DNA of 64,000 nt, taken from contig NZ_JAGSYA010000003.1 of the NCBI RefSeq assembly GCF_025685395.1, positions 124,001 to 188,000 on the forward strand, given 5' to 3'. The notes beneath the pieces were generated by a model that searched no databases, was not told the DNA's origin, and worked only from the letters and a program-made list of their open reading frames with translations. This DNA is from Terriglobus tenax. Lineage in GTDB: Bacteria; Acidobacteriota; Terriglobia; Terriglobales; Acidobacteriaceae. Shown piece by piece: positions 17,142 through 26,409 of the stretch. The translations under genes and the position numbers were made by a program. Each line of letters begins with the position of its first letter. Position 1 is the first letter of the stretch.

Positions 17142-17768
17142 CTAATTTGCTTGCTTAATCTTTAGAACACAATCTTCGAACTGTGCTTTCTTCCACTCAT
17201 CGATCAAATCTTCTACTAATGCAGTCCTAAGGTCTTCCCATTCCGCTTCACGTTCACAAAGTTGAACCACATGTGATGCATGAAAAACGAAGAGCCCCAG
17301 AAATTTCTCTTTCGAGGGTAAAGATGATTGCCTTACTACTTCCTTGAATTCAGTTTCAGACTGTTGAAGCTTCTGAACGAACTCATCTTTCATCCTTTGC
17401 TTAATCTCTCCTGGCCAATGTTGAAAATAGGAGTCGACCGCCACCGACGGAATCATCATTTCCAAATATTGGCTCACCTTTGCAGACTGTTCGTTTGATA
17501 ACACCGCAAAGCCATGTCTTAAGCCCAGGTGACAAAAGAAGTAAATATGCTCATAGAACAAATAGACTTCCCGTTCTATTCGCTTTTTCTCGTCCTCAAT
17601 CCTGATGAATTTCTTTGTGGCATTACGACTGTTAGTTGCCGCCGTAATAATGGCTAATCCAAAATCTCCGATTGGCTGATATTCCCGCTCCGTATTCTGC
17701 TGCAACTCTCGAAAGAGATCTTCAGCTACTTTTTGATCCTTATTTCGAAATGGATTGGGAAACTGCAT
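17142..17768 (-). CDS. Unknown protein, AT-rich ORF inserted between sucC and sucD
   Basis: 208 residues, starting at [12 protein letters not shown] and ending KIKQAN. No family is recognised. It is mostly alpha-helical and charged, with many Glu, Lys and Gln ([30 protein letters not shown]). There is no signal peptide or clear membrane segment. Base composition is strikingly unlike its neighbours: two 60-base lines I counted (17341 and 17461) are 40 and 43 percent GC against 67 percent for a line of sucC (18121). It starts nine bases after the sucC stop and ends ten bases before the sucD start, so it fits exactly into the operon with no debris. It has probably been acquired by transfer but kept in frame with operon expression. 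Confidence 0.8.
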   Translation of the reverse strand: MQFPNPFRNKDQKVAEDLFRELQQNTEREYQPIGDFGLAIITAATNSRNATKKFIRIEDEKKRIEREVYLFYEHIYFFCHLGLRHGFAVLSNEQSAKVSQYLEMMIPSVAVDSYFQHWPGEIKQRMKDEFVQKLQQSETEFKEVVRQSSLPSKEKFLGLFVFHASHVVQLCEREAEWEDLRTALVEDLIDEWKKAQFEDCVLKIKQAN

Positions 17769-17777
17769 CTCTTGGAT

Positions 17778-18950
17778 TTACCCTTTAGCGGCTTTCACCA
17801 CTAAATCAGCGGCTTCCTTCATCGTTGCGCCTACTTCGAACTTCAGGTCGCTGTCCTTCAGAATCTGGCGTCCTTCTTCCACATTGGTGCCTTCAAGACG
17901 CAGCACGATCGGAATCTTTACGCCCAGGTTCTTCGCCGCCGCAACCACCGCGGTCGCCAGTACATCCACGCGCAGAATGCCGCCGAAGATGTTGATGAAG
18001 ATCGCCTTCACGTTCGGGTCGCTCAGCAGAATGCCAAAGGCCTGCTCAATCTGCTCCTGGTTGGCGCCGCCGCCCACGTCCAGGAAGTTTGCAGGCGAGC
18101 CGCCGGCGTACTGAATAATGTCCATCGTCGCCATCGCGAGACCGGCGCCGTTCACCATGCAGGCGATGCTGCCATCCAGCTTGATGTAGTTCAGGTTGAA
18201 CTTCGAGGCTTCCACCTCGAGCGGATCTTCCTCGGCAACGTCGCGCAGTTCCTTCAGGTCTTTGTGGCGGAACATGCCGTTGTCGTCGAAGTTGATCTTG
18301 CAATCCAGGGCGGCCAGCTTACCGTCCTTGGTCGTGATGAAGGGGTTGATCTCCATCAGCGAGCAGTCGGTTTCAACAAAAGCCTTGTACAGGCCCATCA
18401 TGAACTTGACGGCCTCACCCACCTGAGCCGGCGTCAGGCCCAGCTTGAAAGCCAGCTTGCGCGCCTGGTACGGCTGGAAGCCGATGCCCGGATCGATGTA
18501 TTCCTTGAAGATTGCGTCGGGGTCCTTGGCGGCAACCTCTTCGATCTCCATGCCACCGGCCTTGGAAGCCATGAAGACCAGCTTCGCGGTCGCACGGTCC
18601 AGAACGATGCCGAGATAAAGTTCGCGGTCGATCAGCGAACCCTCTTCGATCAGCAGGCGCTGCACCTTCTGGCCCTGCGGCCCGGTCTGGTGCGTGATGA
18701 GCTGCATGCCGAGGATCGCCTTGGAGGCCGTGTTGGCATCCTCAATCGTCTTGACGACCTTCACGCCGCCGCCCTTGCCACGGCCGCCGGCATGAATCTG
18801 CGCCTTGACGACGACAGCAGGTGCGCCGTTGGAGAAAAGCTGCTTGGCGGCCTTGTCGGCCTCTTCCAGCGTTGTGGCCATCTCGCCGTTGGGAACGGTG
18901 ACGCCATACTTCCGCAGGATTTCTTTCGCCTGATATTCGTGAATTTTCAT
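17778..18950 (-). CDS. sucC: Succinyl-CoA synthetase, beta subunit
   Basis: 390 residues, the ATP-grasp subunit of the TCA-cycle enzyme. The N-terminus [17 protein letters not shown] is the standard SucC start, [14 protein letters not shown] is in the ATP-grasp fold, and [20 protein letters not shown] with [15 protein letters not shown] forms the C-terminal nucleotide/CoA interface. It is the first gene of the sucC-ORF-sucD operon. Length is normal for the family. Confidence 0.98.
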   Translation of the reverse strand: MKIHEYQAKEILRKYGVTVPNGEMATTLEEADKAAKQLFSNGAPAVVVKAQIHAGGRGKGGGVKVVKTIEDANTASKAILGMQLITHQTGPQGQKVQRLLIEEGSLIDRELYLGIVLDRATAKLVFMASKAGGMEIEEVAAKDPDAIFKEYIDPGIGFQPYQARKLAFKLGLTPAQVGEAVKFMMGLYKAFVETDCSLMEINPFITTKDGKLAALDCKINFDDNGMFRHKDLKELRDVAEEDPLEVEASKFNLNYIKLDGSIACMVNGAGLAMATMDIIQYAGGSPANFLDVGGGANQEQIEQAFGILLSDPNVKAIFINIFGGILRVDVLATAVVAAAKNLGVKIPIVLRLEGTNVEEGRQILKDSDLKFEVGATMKEAADLVVKAAKG

Positions 18951-19011
18951 GGGCTTCCTGAGCTAACGACACGATGGTAGTCGAGTGGAGAAAGCAGGCG
19001 CAACCACGATT

Positions 19012-19027
19012 TCGCACATTTGTGCGA
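19012..19027. promoter_or_regulatory. Perfect palindrome upstream of sucC, possible operator
   Basis: TCGCACA-TT-TGTGCGA lies about 60 bases upstream of the sucC start codon, with another TCGCAC nearby. Symmetry and position suggest a dimeric regulator site, but it also lies 13 bases past the stop of the gene at 19040 and could act as a small hairpin there. Confidence 0.35.
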
Positions 19028-19039
19028 TGTTCGCACTAG

Positions 19040-19714
19040 TTACGGTGTCAGGAATCCGTCGGGAAGACTTTTAACAATTCCCGAGTACCGCAACGGAGCG
19101 CAGACCTGCACCGTGAAAGGAATGTGCTGGGCCACACTGCCCGGGTGGGTCACCCAACTCAGGGTGTTGGCCTTGGCGCAGGGGGAGGAGTTCAGGGTGG
19201 TGAACCCGATCAACTTATAGACCGTGCCGCCCGGTTCCACGGTAATGTCCTGTCCGGGGCCGGAGTTGAAGAAGAACCCGCCGCAGTTCTGGCAGCTCTC
19301 CAGGGCCAGGGGGACATAGCGCATCACCGGCTTCATCACCCACTGCGTCCCTTCGCGGACTTGCATCTGCACGTTGGAACCTGTCTCCAGGCGCATGGTG
19401 GTTACCGGACCAAGCCTGCAGGAGAAGTTGCTGCCGTTGCGAAAACTGACCGGAATGGCGTGCTGGCCATTGGAGGCGTTGTCCGCACCAATCTTCACCT
19501 CCAGCTGTTCCGGTTCACAGTAGGGCGAGGCGTCCCGGTTTTGAGGATTCGCCATGGGATTGTCGTAGTTGTAATCGCTGGCCGGCTGGGAGTAGTTGTC
19601 CATCGTCGGCGCATCTTTAATGGGGCTGTTGTCGCTGGGCTTGGCCGTCTGCTGCGGATTCTGCGCCATCGCCGTGGCCGTCAACAACGTCGCAACTAGA
19701 AGCCAGGTCTTCAT
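19040..19714 (-). CDS. Secreted protein of unknown function
   Basis: 224 residues from the ATG at 19714 (MKTWLLVATLLTATAMAQ), which begins a clean signal peptide; two earlier in-frame starts only add a few polar residues. The mature part opens with a Gln/Pro/Asp/Asn/Tyr-rich stretch (about 20-65) and then a beta-rich domain. Six cysteines are visible (CEPEQ, SCRLG, CQNCGG, PCAKA, VCAPLR), probably disulfide-bonded outside the cell. No enzyme motif is apparent. I do not recognise the family. It faces away from trpD. Confidence 0.72.
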   Translation of the reverse strand: MKTWLLVATLLTATAMAQNPQQTAKPSDNSPIKDAPTMDNYSQPASDYNYDNPMANPQNRDASPYCEPEQLEVKIGADNASNGQHAIPVSFRNGSNFSCRLGPVTTMRLETGSNVQMQVREGTQWVMKPVMRYVPLALESCQNCGGFFFNSGPGQDITVEPGGTVYKLIGFTTLNSSPCAKANTLSWVTHPGSVAQHIPFTVQVCAPLRYSGIVKSLPDGFLTP

Positions 19715-19830
19715 CACCATTAGTTGGATGCTTCGCATCCTGGTCCGGCTTCTTTTGGCTTTGATCCGGGTTTTCCCGCTCTTTGGAGTCGAGCCGTCCC
19801 GCGTGCCCAGATGCTACCCTCAAAAGCGAT

Positions 19831-20841
19831 ATGGGCCTTTCACTCACTCTCAAGCGCATTGTCGAACAGAAAGCCGTGCTCACGCGTGAGGAGGCCCGCA
19901 ACCTGATGGCGGAGATCCTCGGTGGCGACTTTACCGAGATCACCCTTGCCGCTCTGCTGGCCGCCATGGCCACCCGGGGAGAGACGGCCGCCGAGCTTGC
20001 CGGTTTTGCCGAGGCCATGCGTTCGGCCGCGCTGCAACTGCCGCTTGAGACGGACGAGCGCGAGACGCTGGTGGATACCTGCGGCACAGGCGGTGACTCC
20101 AGCGGCACCTTCAATATCTCCACTGCCGCGGCGCTGGTTGCCACGGCTGCCGGGGCAAAGGTGGCCAAGCACGGCAACCGCTCCGTGACCTCGCTGTGCG
20201 GTTCGGCCGATGTGCTGGAGGCTCTGGGCATTCCCATCTCGCAGACGCCCGAAGCGGGCGTCGAGAGCCTGCGCAGCAACAACTTCCTCTTTCTGCACGC
20301 GCCGGAGCTGCATCCTGGCTTCAAGCCGATCATGCCAATCCGTCGTGCCCTTGGTGTCCGCACGGCCTTCAATGTGCTGGGACCGCTGGCCAACCCGGCA
20401 GGAGCGACAGCGCAGGTGATGGGCGTCTACGCGGCGCACCTGGTGCCGGTGGTGGCAGAGGCGATGGCCATGCTGAACACGCGCCACGCCATGGTGGTCC
20501 ACGGCAACGGGCTGGACGAGATTACGCTTGATGGCGCTACGCAGATCGCCGAGGTGAAGGGAAGGGTCGTCAGCCTGATGACGGTGAAGCCGGAGGAGCT
20601 TGGTCTGCAGTCGGCTCCGCTGGAGGCGCTGAAGGGTGGCAACGCCGAGGTCAATGCGAAGATCCTGACGGCGATCTTCGCCGGAGAGAAAGGTCCTCAC
20701 CGCGATGTGGTGGTGTTGAACGCCGCGGCTGTGCTGGTGGTCTCAGGAAAGGCGAAGACGCTGCAAGAAGGCGTTGCGCTGGCGCAGCAGACGATTGATG
20801 CGGGAGCCGTCACAGCCCTGGTGGCAAAGCTGCGGGCTTAG
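19831..20841 (+). CDS. trpD: Anthranilate phosphoribosyltransferase
   Basis: 336 residues, transferring phosphoribosyl from PRPP to anthranilate in tryptophan synthesis. The ATG at 19831 (MGLSLTLKRIVEQKAVL) gives the usual length; a longer in-frame reading from 19783 lacks a site. The signature DTCGTGGDSSGTFNISTA binds PRPP and Mg, KHGNRSVTSLCGSAD is the second conserved loop, and RRALGVRTAFNVLGPLANP the third. No other trp gene is in the window, so it is either isolated or the pathway is dispersed. Confidence 0.95.
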   Translation: MGLSLTLKRIVEQKAVLTREEARNLMAEILGGDFTEITLAALLAAMATRGETAAELAGFAEAMRSAALQLPLETDERETLVDTCGTGGDSSGTFNISTAAALVATAAGAKVAKHGNRSVTSLCGSADVLEALGIPISQTPEAGVESLRSNNFLFLHAPELHPGFKPIMPIRRALGVRTAFNVLGPLANPAGATAQVMGVYAAHLVPVVAEAMAMLNTRHAMVVHGNGLDEITLDGATQIAEVKGRVVSLMTVKPEELGLQSAPLEALKGGNAEVNAKILTAIFAGEKGPHRDVVVLNAAAVLVVSGKAKTLQEGVALAQQTIDAGAVTALVAKLRA

Positions 20842-20913
20842 CGGTATCGGATTCATCGATCGCTTCTTCTTCCCGGCGCCCGCTCCCGTACAATTTCCGC
20901 CAAGGAGAAACCC

Positions 20914-21249
20914 ATGCCCATTGATCCCTCCATGGTCACCACCGCTCTTGAGCTTCCCGGCTATCGCATCGTTCGCAACGTTGGTGTGGTACGCGGAATT
21001 CTGGTGCGCTCGCGCTCCATCTTCGGCTCGATTGGAGCAGGTCTGCAGACGCTGGTTGGCGGCAACATCACCATACTGAGCGACCTGTGCGAGAAGACCC
21101 GCAACGATGCCTTCCAGATGATGCTGATGCACGCGGACCAGCACGGCGCCAATGCCGTGATTGCCGCGAAGTACGACGCCACGGAAGTGATGCAGGGTGT
21201 CACCGAGGTGCTGGCCTATGGTACAGCGGTGATCGTCGAAAAGATTTAG
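20914..21249 (+). CDS. YbjQ/UPF0145 family protein
   Basis: 111 residues. The family hallmarks are the GYRIVRNVGVVRGILVRS start, a glycine-rich turn (GSIGAGLQTLVGGNI), SDLCEKTRNDAF, and the ANAVIAAKYDATEV region with the C-terminal YGTAVIVEK. Members are small cytoplasmic proteins that form oligomers and may bind metal; function is not established. An AAGGAG site lies at good spacing, and a TACAAT element upstream may be its -10. It lies 72 bases after trpD. Confidence 0.9.
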   Translation: MPIDPSMVTTALELPGYRIVRNVGVVRGILVRSRSIFGSIGAGLQTLVGGNITILSDLCEKTRNDAFQMMLMHADQHGANAVIAAKYDATEVMQGVTEVLAYGTAVIVEKI

Positions 21250-21256
21250 CCATATC

Positions 21257-21284
21257 GCGGCGCCTGATGGATGCACGGCGCCGC
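21257..21284. terminator. Hairpin between ybjQ-like gene and nemA-like gene
   Basis: GCGGCGCC (21257-21264) pairs with GGCGCCGC (21277-21284) between two convergent genes. There is no obvious T-run, so its strength is uncertain. Confidence 0.45.
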
Positions 21285-21301
21285 CACAGGGCTAACTTTG
21301 G

Positions 21302-22354
21302 TTACGCAAGCTCCGGATAATCGCTGTAGCCCACTTCGGTATGACCGTAGAAGGTCTCAGGCACCGGCGTGTTCAGTGGCTTCCCTTCGCGGAGACGGCG
21401 TACCAGGTCGGCGTTGGCGATAAACGGCTTGCCGAAGGCCACGGCATCGGCCCATCCGGCGGCAATGGCCTGGTTGGCAGAGTCGAGCGTGAAGTTTTCA
21501 TTGGCCACGTAGACGCCGCCGAACTTCTTCTTCAGCTCCGGTCCAAGGCTGTCCGGCGCAACATGCTCGCGCGCCGCGATGAAGGCGATCTTCCGCTTAC
21601 CGAGTTCGGTTGCCACGTAGCCGAAGGTCGCGGGACGGTTGGAGTCCGAAATGTCGTGCGAGTCGCTACGCGGAGCCAGGTGCACGCCTACGCGATTGGC
21701 TCCCCATACTCCGATCGCGGCGTCGGTGACTTCGAGCATCAGGCGGGCGCGGTTTTCAATCGGACCGCCATACTCGTCGGTGCGATGGTTGGCGCCGTCC
21801 TGCAGAAACTGGTCTAGCAAATATCCGTTGGCCCCGTGGATGTGAACGCCATCAAAGCCGGCGGCCTGCGCGTTCTGCGCACCGCGGCGGAACTGCTCGA
21901 TCACATCCTTCACCTCCGGCAGCGTCAGGGCACGCGGAGTTTCAAAGGGCGTGATGGGACGGATCAGGCTGACGTGACCCTGGGCCGCAATGGCGCTGGG
22001 TGCAACCGGAAGCGCACCGTTGTGGAAGGACGAGTGCGAGATACGGCCGACATGCCAAAGCTGCATGAAGATATGGCCACCGGCCTCCTTCACCGCCCTG
22101 GTGATGGGCTTCCAGGCCTCCACCTGTTCCTGGCTCCAGATGCCGGGAACCTGCGAGTAGCCAATGCCCAGCGGATCAACGGGCGTGGCCTCGGTGATGA
22201 TCAGGCCGGCGCTGGCGCGCTTGCGGTAATAGTCCACCATGATGGGCGTGGGAACGTTGTTGGGCGTGGCGCGCAGCCGTGTAAGCGGCGCCATGAAGAT
22301 ACGGTTCGGCAGCTCAAGGTCACCGACGCGGATTGGATCGAAGATCGTAGCCAT
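21302..22354 (-). CDS. nemA: Old Yellow Enzyme family alkene reductase (NemA-like)
   Basis: 350 residues from the ATG at 22354; a GTG nine bases further upstream is an alternative. It is an FMN-dependent, NAD(P)H-using reductase of activated C=C bonds and nitro compounds. The N-terminus has FDPIRVGDLELPNRIFMAPLTR, typical of OYE. The substrate-binding His-x-x-Asn is in GVHIHGANGYLLDQFLQDG, followed by NHRTDEYGGPIENRARL, the family signature. The C-terminal FMN phosphate region is GWADAVAFGKPFIANADLV. It stands alone. Biological substrate unknown. Confidence 0.94.
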   Translation of the reverse strand: MATIFDPIRVGDLELPNRIFMAPLTRLRATPNNVPTPIMVDYYRKRASAGLIITEATPVDPLGIGYSQVPGIWSQEQVEAWKPITRAVKEAGGHIFMQLWHVGRISHSSFHNGALPVAPSAIAAQGHVSLIRPITPFETPRALTLPEVKDVIEQFRRGAQNAQAAGFDGVHIHGANGYLLDQFLQDGANHRTDEYGGPIENRARLMLEVTDAAIGVWGANRVGVHLAPRSDSHDISDSNRPATFGYVATELGKRKIAFIAAREHVAPDSLGPELKKKFGGVYVANENFTLDSANQAIAAGWADAVAFGKPFIANADLVRRLREGKPLNTPVPETFYGHTEVGYSDYPELA

Positions 22355-22418
22355 AACACCCACTTTGATGGTTCGATCCTCGTGGAAGATTCATCCTCTA
22401 CCCCAATGGGGGAGACGG

Positions 22419-22982
22419 CTAGCCTACGCAGAGCCGGATAGCTTCATCCACGGTATCCGCCACCAGCAACAGGTCGCGTTTGGGCTGCGTCAGCACTCCC
22501 TCGGTAATGCAGTGGTCCAGGAAGGTGAGCATGCCGTCCCAGAACTTTGCTGTGTTCAGCAACACAATAGGCTTGGCGTGGAGCTTCAGCGTGGACCAGG
22601 CCAGGACTTCGAAGAGCTCTTCCAGGGTGCCGAAGCCGCCGGGCAGGATCAGGAAGGCGTCTGCCTTCTCGCCCATCAGGGCTTTGCGGTCGTGCATGGT
22701 TTTTACAATGTGCAGTTCGGTGACATCGTGGTGGGCCACTTCCATGTCGACCAGCACATGCGGAATCACGCCGGTGACGCGACCGCCGGAGCCGAGGGTG
22801 GCATCGGCAACGGCACCCATCAAGCCAACGCGGGCGCCGCCGTAGATCAGTCCAATATTTTGTGAGGCGAGCTTGCGGCCAAGGTCTTCGGCTACGAGCC
22901 GGTACTCCGGCTGTGTGCCGTCGGCGGAGGCGCAGAAGACGCAAATATTGCGGGAAGGAGAGATGGCTGTCGGCGAAGACAT
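22419..22982 (-). CDS. LOG family protein (putative nucleoside-monophosphate phosphoribohydrolase)
   Basis: 187 residues. The diagnostic PGGFGTLEELFE (PGGxGTxxE) motif near residue 115 and ICVFCASADG at the N-terminus identify the LOG (lonely guy, TIGR00730) family. Family members cleave the N-glycosidic bond of nucleotides such as cytokinin riboside 5'-monophosphate or AMP, releasing a free base. The Rossmann-like fold includes LIYGGARVGLMGAVAD and GRVTGVIPHVL. Length is normal. It is cytoplasmic and has no operon partner. Confidence 0.92.
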   Translation of the reverse strand: MSSPTAISPSRNICVFCASADGTQPEYRLVAEDLGRKLASQNIGLIYGGARVGLMGAVADATLGSGGRVTGVIPHVLVDMEVAHHDVTELHIVKTMHDRKALMGEKADAFLILPGGFGTLEELFEVLAWSTLKLHAKPIVLLNTAKFWDGMLTFLDHCITEGVLTQPKRDLLLVADTVDEAIRLCVG

Positions 22983-23047
22983 ACTCCACTAGAGTACGCC
23001 TTCACCGCCAGCCATCTGGTAAAGAGAAAGTGTGGTGCGGGGGAAGC

Positions 23048-23401
23048 TTAGTTCAGCGCCAGGGTCGCGTTGTTCAGTTGCTTGGTGACCTGCACCATCA
23101 GGGTGCCGGCGGCGAGCTTTTCGGTAGCGGTGTTGTTGTAGACGCTGGCGCCTTCGGCGGCCTCAAGCTGCTTGCTGGTCTTGGCGGCGACGGTGACAAC
23201 TTCATCGCCGATGCGGAGTTCGCGGGCTTCGTTGGAATCGTTACGGACGGTAAACTTCACGGTCTTGCCGGCCTTCTTCATGGCGGACTGCGTGTCCGGG
23301 GTGCTCTTCTTGAAGAAGCTGGCAGCCTGTGCGGTGGGGGCCATGGTGATGGCGGTGAAGGCGATAGCGAAAGCGGCGCGCGTAACAGTCTGACGGTTCA
23401 T
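23048..23401 (-). CDS. Small secreted protein of unknown function
   Basis: 117 residues from the ATG at 23401, which has GAGGAGAG at good spacing and begins a signal peptide (about 1-27, ending TAQAAS). The mature part is basic in its N-terminal half (SFFKKSTPDTQSAMKKAGK) and contains strand-like segments (KTVKFTVRNDSNEARELRIG, DEVVTVAAKTSKQLE). No cysteine and no enzyme motif are seen. Probably a periplasmic beta-sandwich-type protein; I do not recognise the family. Confidence 0.68.
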   Translation of the reverse strand: MNRQTVTRAAFAIAFTAITMAPTAQAASFFKKSTPDTQSAMKKAGKTVKFTVRNDSNEARELRIGDEVVTVAAKTSKQLEAAEGASVYNNTATEKLAAGTLMVQVTKQLNNATLALN

Positions 23402-23633
23402 GTGAGTTCTCTCCTCTGCGGTGGCTTGATCGAATCTCATCTGCCTAGGTTCAGGTGATTTCGTCACGCAGGAGGCATTACGCGGCCAGTTCCGCATTTG
23501 TTCCAACTTTTTTCGAAATTAATTTCAAGTAATTTTGGGAACCATTCTTGCTAACCACTCCCATGTCTCTGCTGTCTGATAAGCCCTGTGAATTGCCGCG
23601 GCGGTAAACTTGTACGAGGAGCAGTTTCTCGTC

Positions 23634-26348
23634 TTGCAGCATCTTCTCGACAAGTTGAATCCGCAGCAACGGGCCGGTGTGGAGACCGTCGACGGTCCTG
23701 TCCTTCTGCTTGCCGGCGCAGGCTCCGGCAAAACGCGCGTCATCACACACCGCATCGCGTACCTGATCGATCAACGCGGCGTCGCTCCGGACTCTATCCT
23801 TGCCGTGACCTTTACCAACAAGGCCGCGAAAGAGATGGAAGAGCGCGTGAGCGCGCTGATCGGCCACGCGTCGCTGGCCAGGCCCAGCATCTCCACCTTT
23901 CACTCATTCTGCGTGCGCACGCTGCGACGCGATATTGAAGCGCTGCGTGTCGGCAATGTGGGATTGACCAAGAGCTTCGCCATCTATGACGAGACCGACC
24001 AGCAGGCCGTGGTCAAACAGGCTCTTAAGCGCCTGGGGATTGATGACAAGCAGCTGAAGCCGCGCATCGCTCTGGGCCGCATCTCGTGGGCGAAGAACCA
24101 CATGATCGACCCGCAGGAGTACTTCCTCAACTCCTCCAACCCCATGGAAGAGAAGATCGCGCACATCTTCGAGATCTACAAGAAGGAGCTTGCGAAGGCC
24201 AATGCCATGGACTTCGACGACCTTCTGCTGGAGACGGTGCGACTGCTGAAGTCCTCGCAGGAGACACGCGAACGATACAACCGCCGCTATCGCTATCTTC
24301 TGATCGACGAGTACCAGGACACCAATAAGCCGCAGTATGAGCTGATGAAGCTGCTCTCGGGCGAGCACCATAACGTCTGTGTCGTCGGTGACGAAGACCA
24401 GTCCATTTATAGCTGGCGCGGCGCGGATATCCGCAACATCCTCGAGTTCGAGAAGGACTTTCCCGAGGTCAAGACCATTCGCCTGGAGCAGAACTACCGC
24501 TCCACGCAGGTGATTCTTGAAGCCGCCGGAGCCGTGGTTGCGAACAACACGCAGCGCAAGGGCAAGAACCTGTTCACCACGCGCGATGGCGGATCGCTCA
24601 TTGGCTACTACGAAGCTCCCGACGGTGAGAATGAAGCCCTCTTCATCGCTGATCGCCTGTACAAGTATCTGAAGGACGCGGGGCAGACGAACGAAGAAGC
24701 CCGCTGCGCCATCCTGTACCGCACCAACTCGCAGTCGCGACTGGTGGAAGAGGCTCTGCGGCGCTACCAGATCAAGTACACGATGGTCGGTGGCTTCTCC
24801 TTCTACGAACGCGCCGAGATCAAGGACATGATCAGCTATTTGAAGCTGGTCCAGAATCCGAACGACTCCGTCGCCCTGGCGCGTGTCATCAACTCGCCTG
24901 CGCGCGGCATCGGCAAGACCACGCTTGAGACCCTGGAACGCCTGGCGCTTGAGACCAGCATGTCCACATGGGACGCGCTGGCGCACGCCATCCAGCAGAA
25001 GCTGTTGCCGCAGCGTGCGTTGACCGCGCTGACCAGTTTTAAGAAGCTGATTGACGATGCCCGTGCCATGCTTGGCCCCGGCTTTGCCGAGAAGCTGGCC
25101 GAAGACATCGCCATGCCCAGTGAAGATGTCTCCTTCGCGATCGCCGAGGCGGAGATCGAGAATGAGGAGGCGGAGACCTCTTTCGACACCAGCTTCAATT
25201 TCAACTTCAACTTTGACTTTGGCCCGACGGAAGAGCAGTCCGACATCGCCCCGGAGAACTCGCATGGCGGCGAGGATGTTTCCTTCAATCCGTTTGCTCC
25301 GGTCGTGGAGAAGGCAACACCACAATCAGCCGCTGCACTGACTCCGCTGGAGATCAGCACCCGGATTGACGGCTTCCGCGCTCCCGGCGATGCCGCCACG
25401 CTGCCGGAGTTGATCAAGTTCCTCAACGACCGCTCGGGCTACATCAAGGCACTGGAAGACGAAGGCACCCCGGAGAGCTTCTCGCGCATTGAAAACCTGA
25501 AGGAACTTGCCAACGCGGCGCAGGACGCGCAGGAACGTGGCGAAAGTCTGGCGGACTTTCTGGACCACGCCGCCCTGGTCTCCGATGTGGACGCCTACCA
25601 GGCCGACGCCAAGGTCACATTGATGACGCTGCATGCCGCCAAGGGGTTGGAGTTCCCCCTGGTCTTCCTCTGCGGCATGGAAGAGGGGCTGTTCCCGCAC
25701 TCCCGCGTGCTGCAGGACCCCACCGGCCTCGAAGAAGAGCGCCGCCTCTGCTACGTGGGCATCACGCGCGCCATGGACACGCTGGTGATCACCCGCGCCC
25801 GCTACCGTCGCCGGTATGGCAATGACATGCCGGAGGCCAGCATGCCATCGCGCTTTCTTGAAGAGATTCCTTCGCGGTTGATGGAAGATCTGGGCAGTCC
25901 GCAGCCTTCGCCATCCTGGTCATCGGGCGGCGGTGACCGCTACTCCCGCTACGGCGGCGGACGCTACGGACAGCAGCGCCGCGACCCCTACGAAGAGGGC
26001 GAGCGGCACTATTCCTACGAGGATGAGGACCAGTCCGGCAGCTATGACAACCGTGGCGGTCAGCAGAGATCTGGAACCGGGAAGAGCTCCGGCGGCGGGT
26101 CTATCGACAACATCGCCAGCTTCTTCGGCCAGCGCGGGCAAAAGGTCTCCCGCCCGAAAATGGATCTCCCCGAGCCCACCGGAAAGACCGGAATGGGGCG
26201 CGGAACGCGCGTCCGGCACCCGAAATACGGCGAAGGAACGCTTCTTCGGCGCGAAGGAGACGGGGACGACGCCAAAATTACGGTAGAATTTCAGAAGCAC
26301 GGCGTGAAAAAGCTGGTAGAGAAGTTTGCCCAGCTCGAGCGCATCTAG
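23634..26348 (+). CDS. pcrA: UvrD/PcrA-type ATP-dependent DNA helicase
   Basis: 904 residues from a TTG at 23634 (QHLLDKLNPQQRAGV is the normal UvrD N-terminus; GAGGAG lies 12 bases upstream). A TTG at 23610 is possible too. It unwinds DNA 3'-5' in repair and replication-conflict clearing. Walker A is GAGSGKTR (about 28-35), DEYQD Walker B about 225-229, GDEDQSIYSWRGAD motif III, and CYVGITRAMD motif VI (about 706-715). Residues 495-572 are an acidic, Phe/Asn-rich insertion in the 2B subdomain (repeated FNFN and FDFG) that I do not know from standard PcrA. A Gly/Arg/Tyr/Ser-rich linker (about 755-827) leads to a C-terminal Tudor-like region (about 854-904, VRHPKYGEGTLL) that in PcrA binds RNA polymerase. 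Confidence 0.95.
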   Translation: MQHLLDKLNPQQRAGVETVDGPVLLLAGAGSGKTRVITHRIAYLIDQRGVAPDSILAVTFTNKAAKEMEERVSALIGHASLARPSISTFHSFCVRTLRRDIEALRVGNVGLTKSFAIYDETDQQAVVKQALKRLGIDDKQLKPRIALGRISWAKNHMIDPQEYFLNSSNPMEEKIAHIFEIYKKELAKANAMDFDDLLLETVRLLKSSQETRERYNRRYRYLLIDEYQDTNKPQYELMKLLSGEHHNVCVVGDEDQSIYSWRGADIRNILEFEKDFPEVKTIRLEQNYRSTQVILEAAGAVVANNTQRKGKNLFTTRDGGSLIGYYEAPDGENEALFIADRLYKYLKDAGQTNEEARCAILYRTNSQSRLVEEALRRYQIKYTMVGGFSFYERAEIKDMISYLKLVQNPNDSVALARVINSPARGIGKTTLETLERLALETSMSTWDALAHAIQQKLLPQRALTALTSFKKLIDDARAMLGPGFAEKLAEDIAMPSEDVSFAIAEAEIENEEAETSFDTSFNFNFNFDFGPTEEQSDIAPENSHGGEDVSFNPFAPVVEKATPQSAAALTPLEISTRIDGFRAPGDAATLPELIKFLNDRSGYIKALEDEGTPESFSRIENLKELANAAQDAQERGESLADFLDHAALVSDVDAYQADAKVTLMTLHAAKGLEFPLVFLCGMEEGLFPHSRVLQDPTGLEEERRLCYVGITRAMDTLVITRARYRRRYGNDMPEASMPSRFLEEIPSRLMEDLGSPQPSPSWSSGGGDRYSRYGGGRYGQQRRDPYEEGERHYSYEDEDQSGSYDNRGGQQRSGTGKSSGGGSIDNIASFFGQRGQKVSRPKMDLPEPTGKTGMGRGTRVRHPKYGEGTLLRREGDGDDAKITVEFQKHGVKKLVEKFAQLERI

Positions 26349-26409
26349 GTTTCGCGGCAGGACTCGCGGGCAGCTCGTGCAAAGTTTCTAAGAGAGCAGA
26401 GAGAAGACA

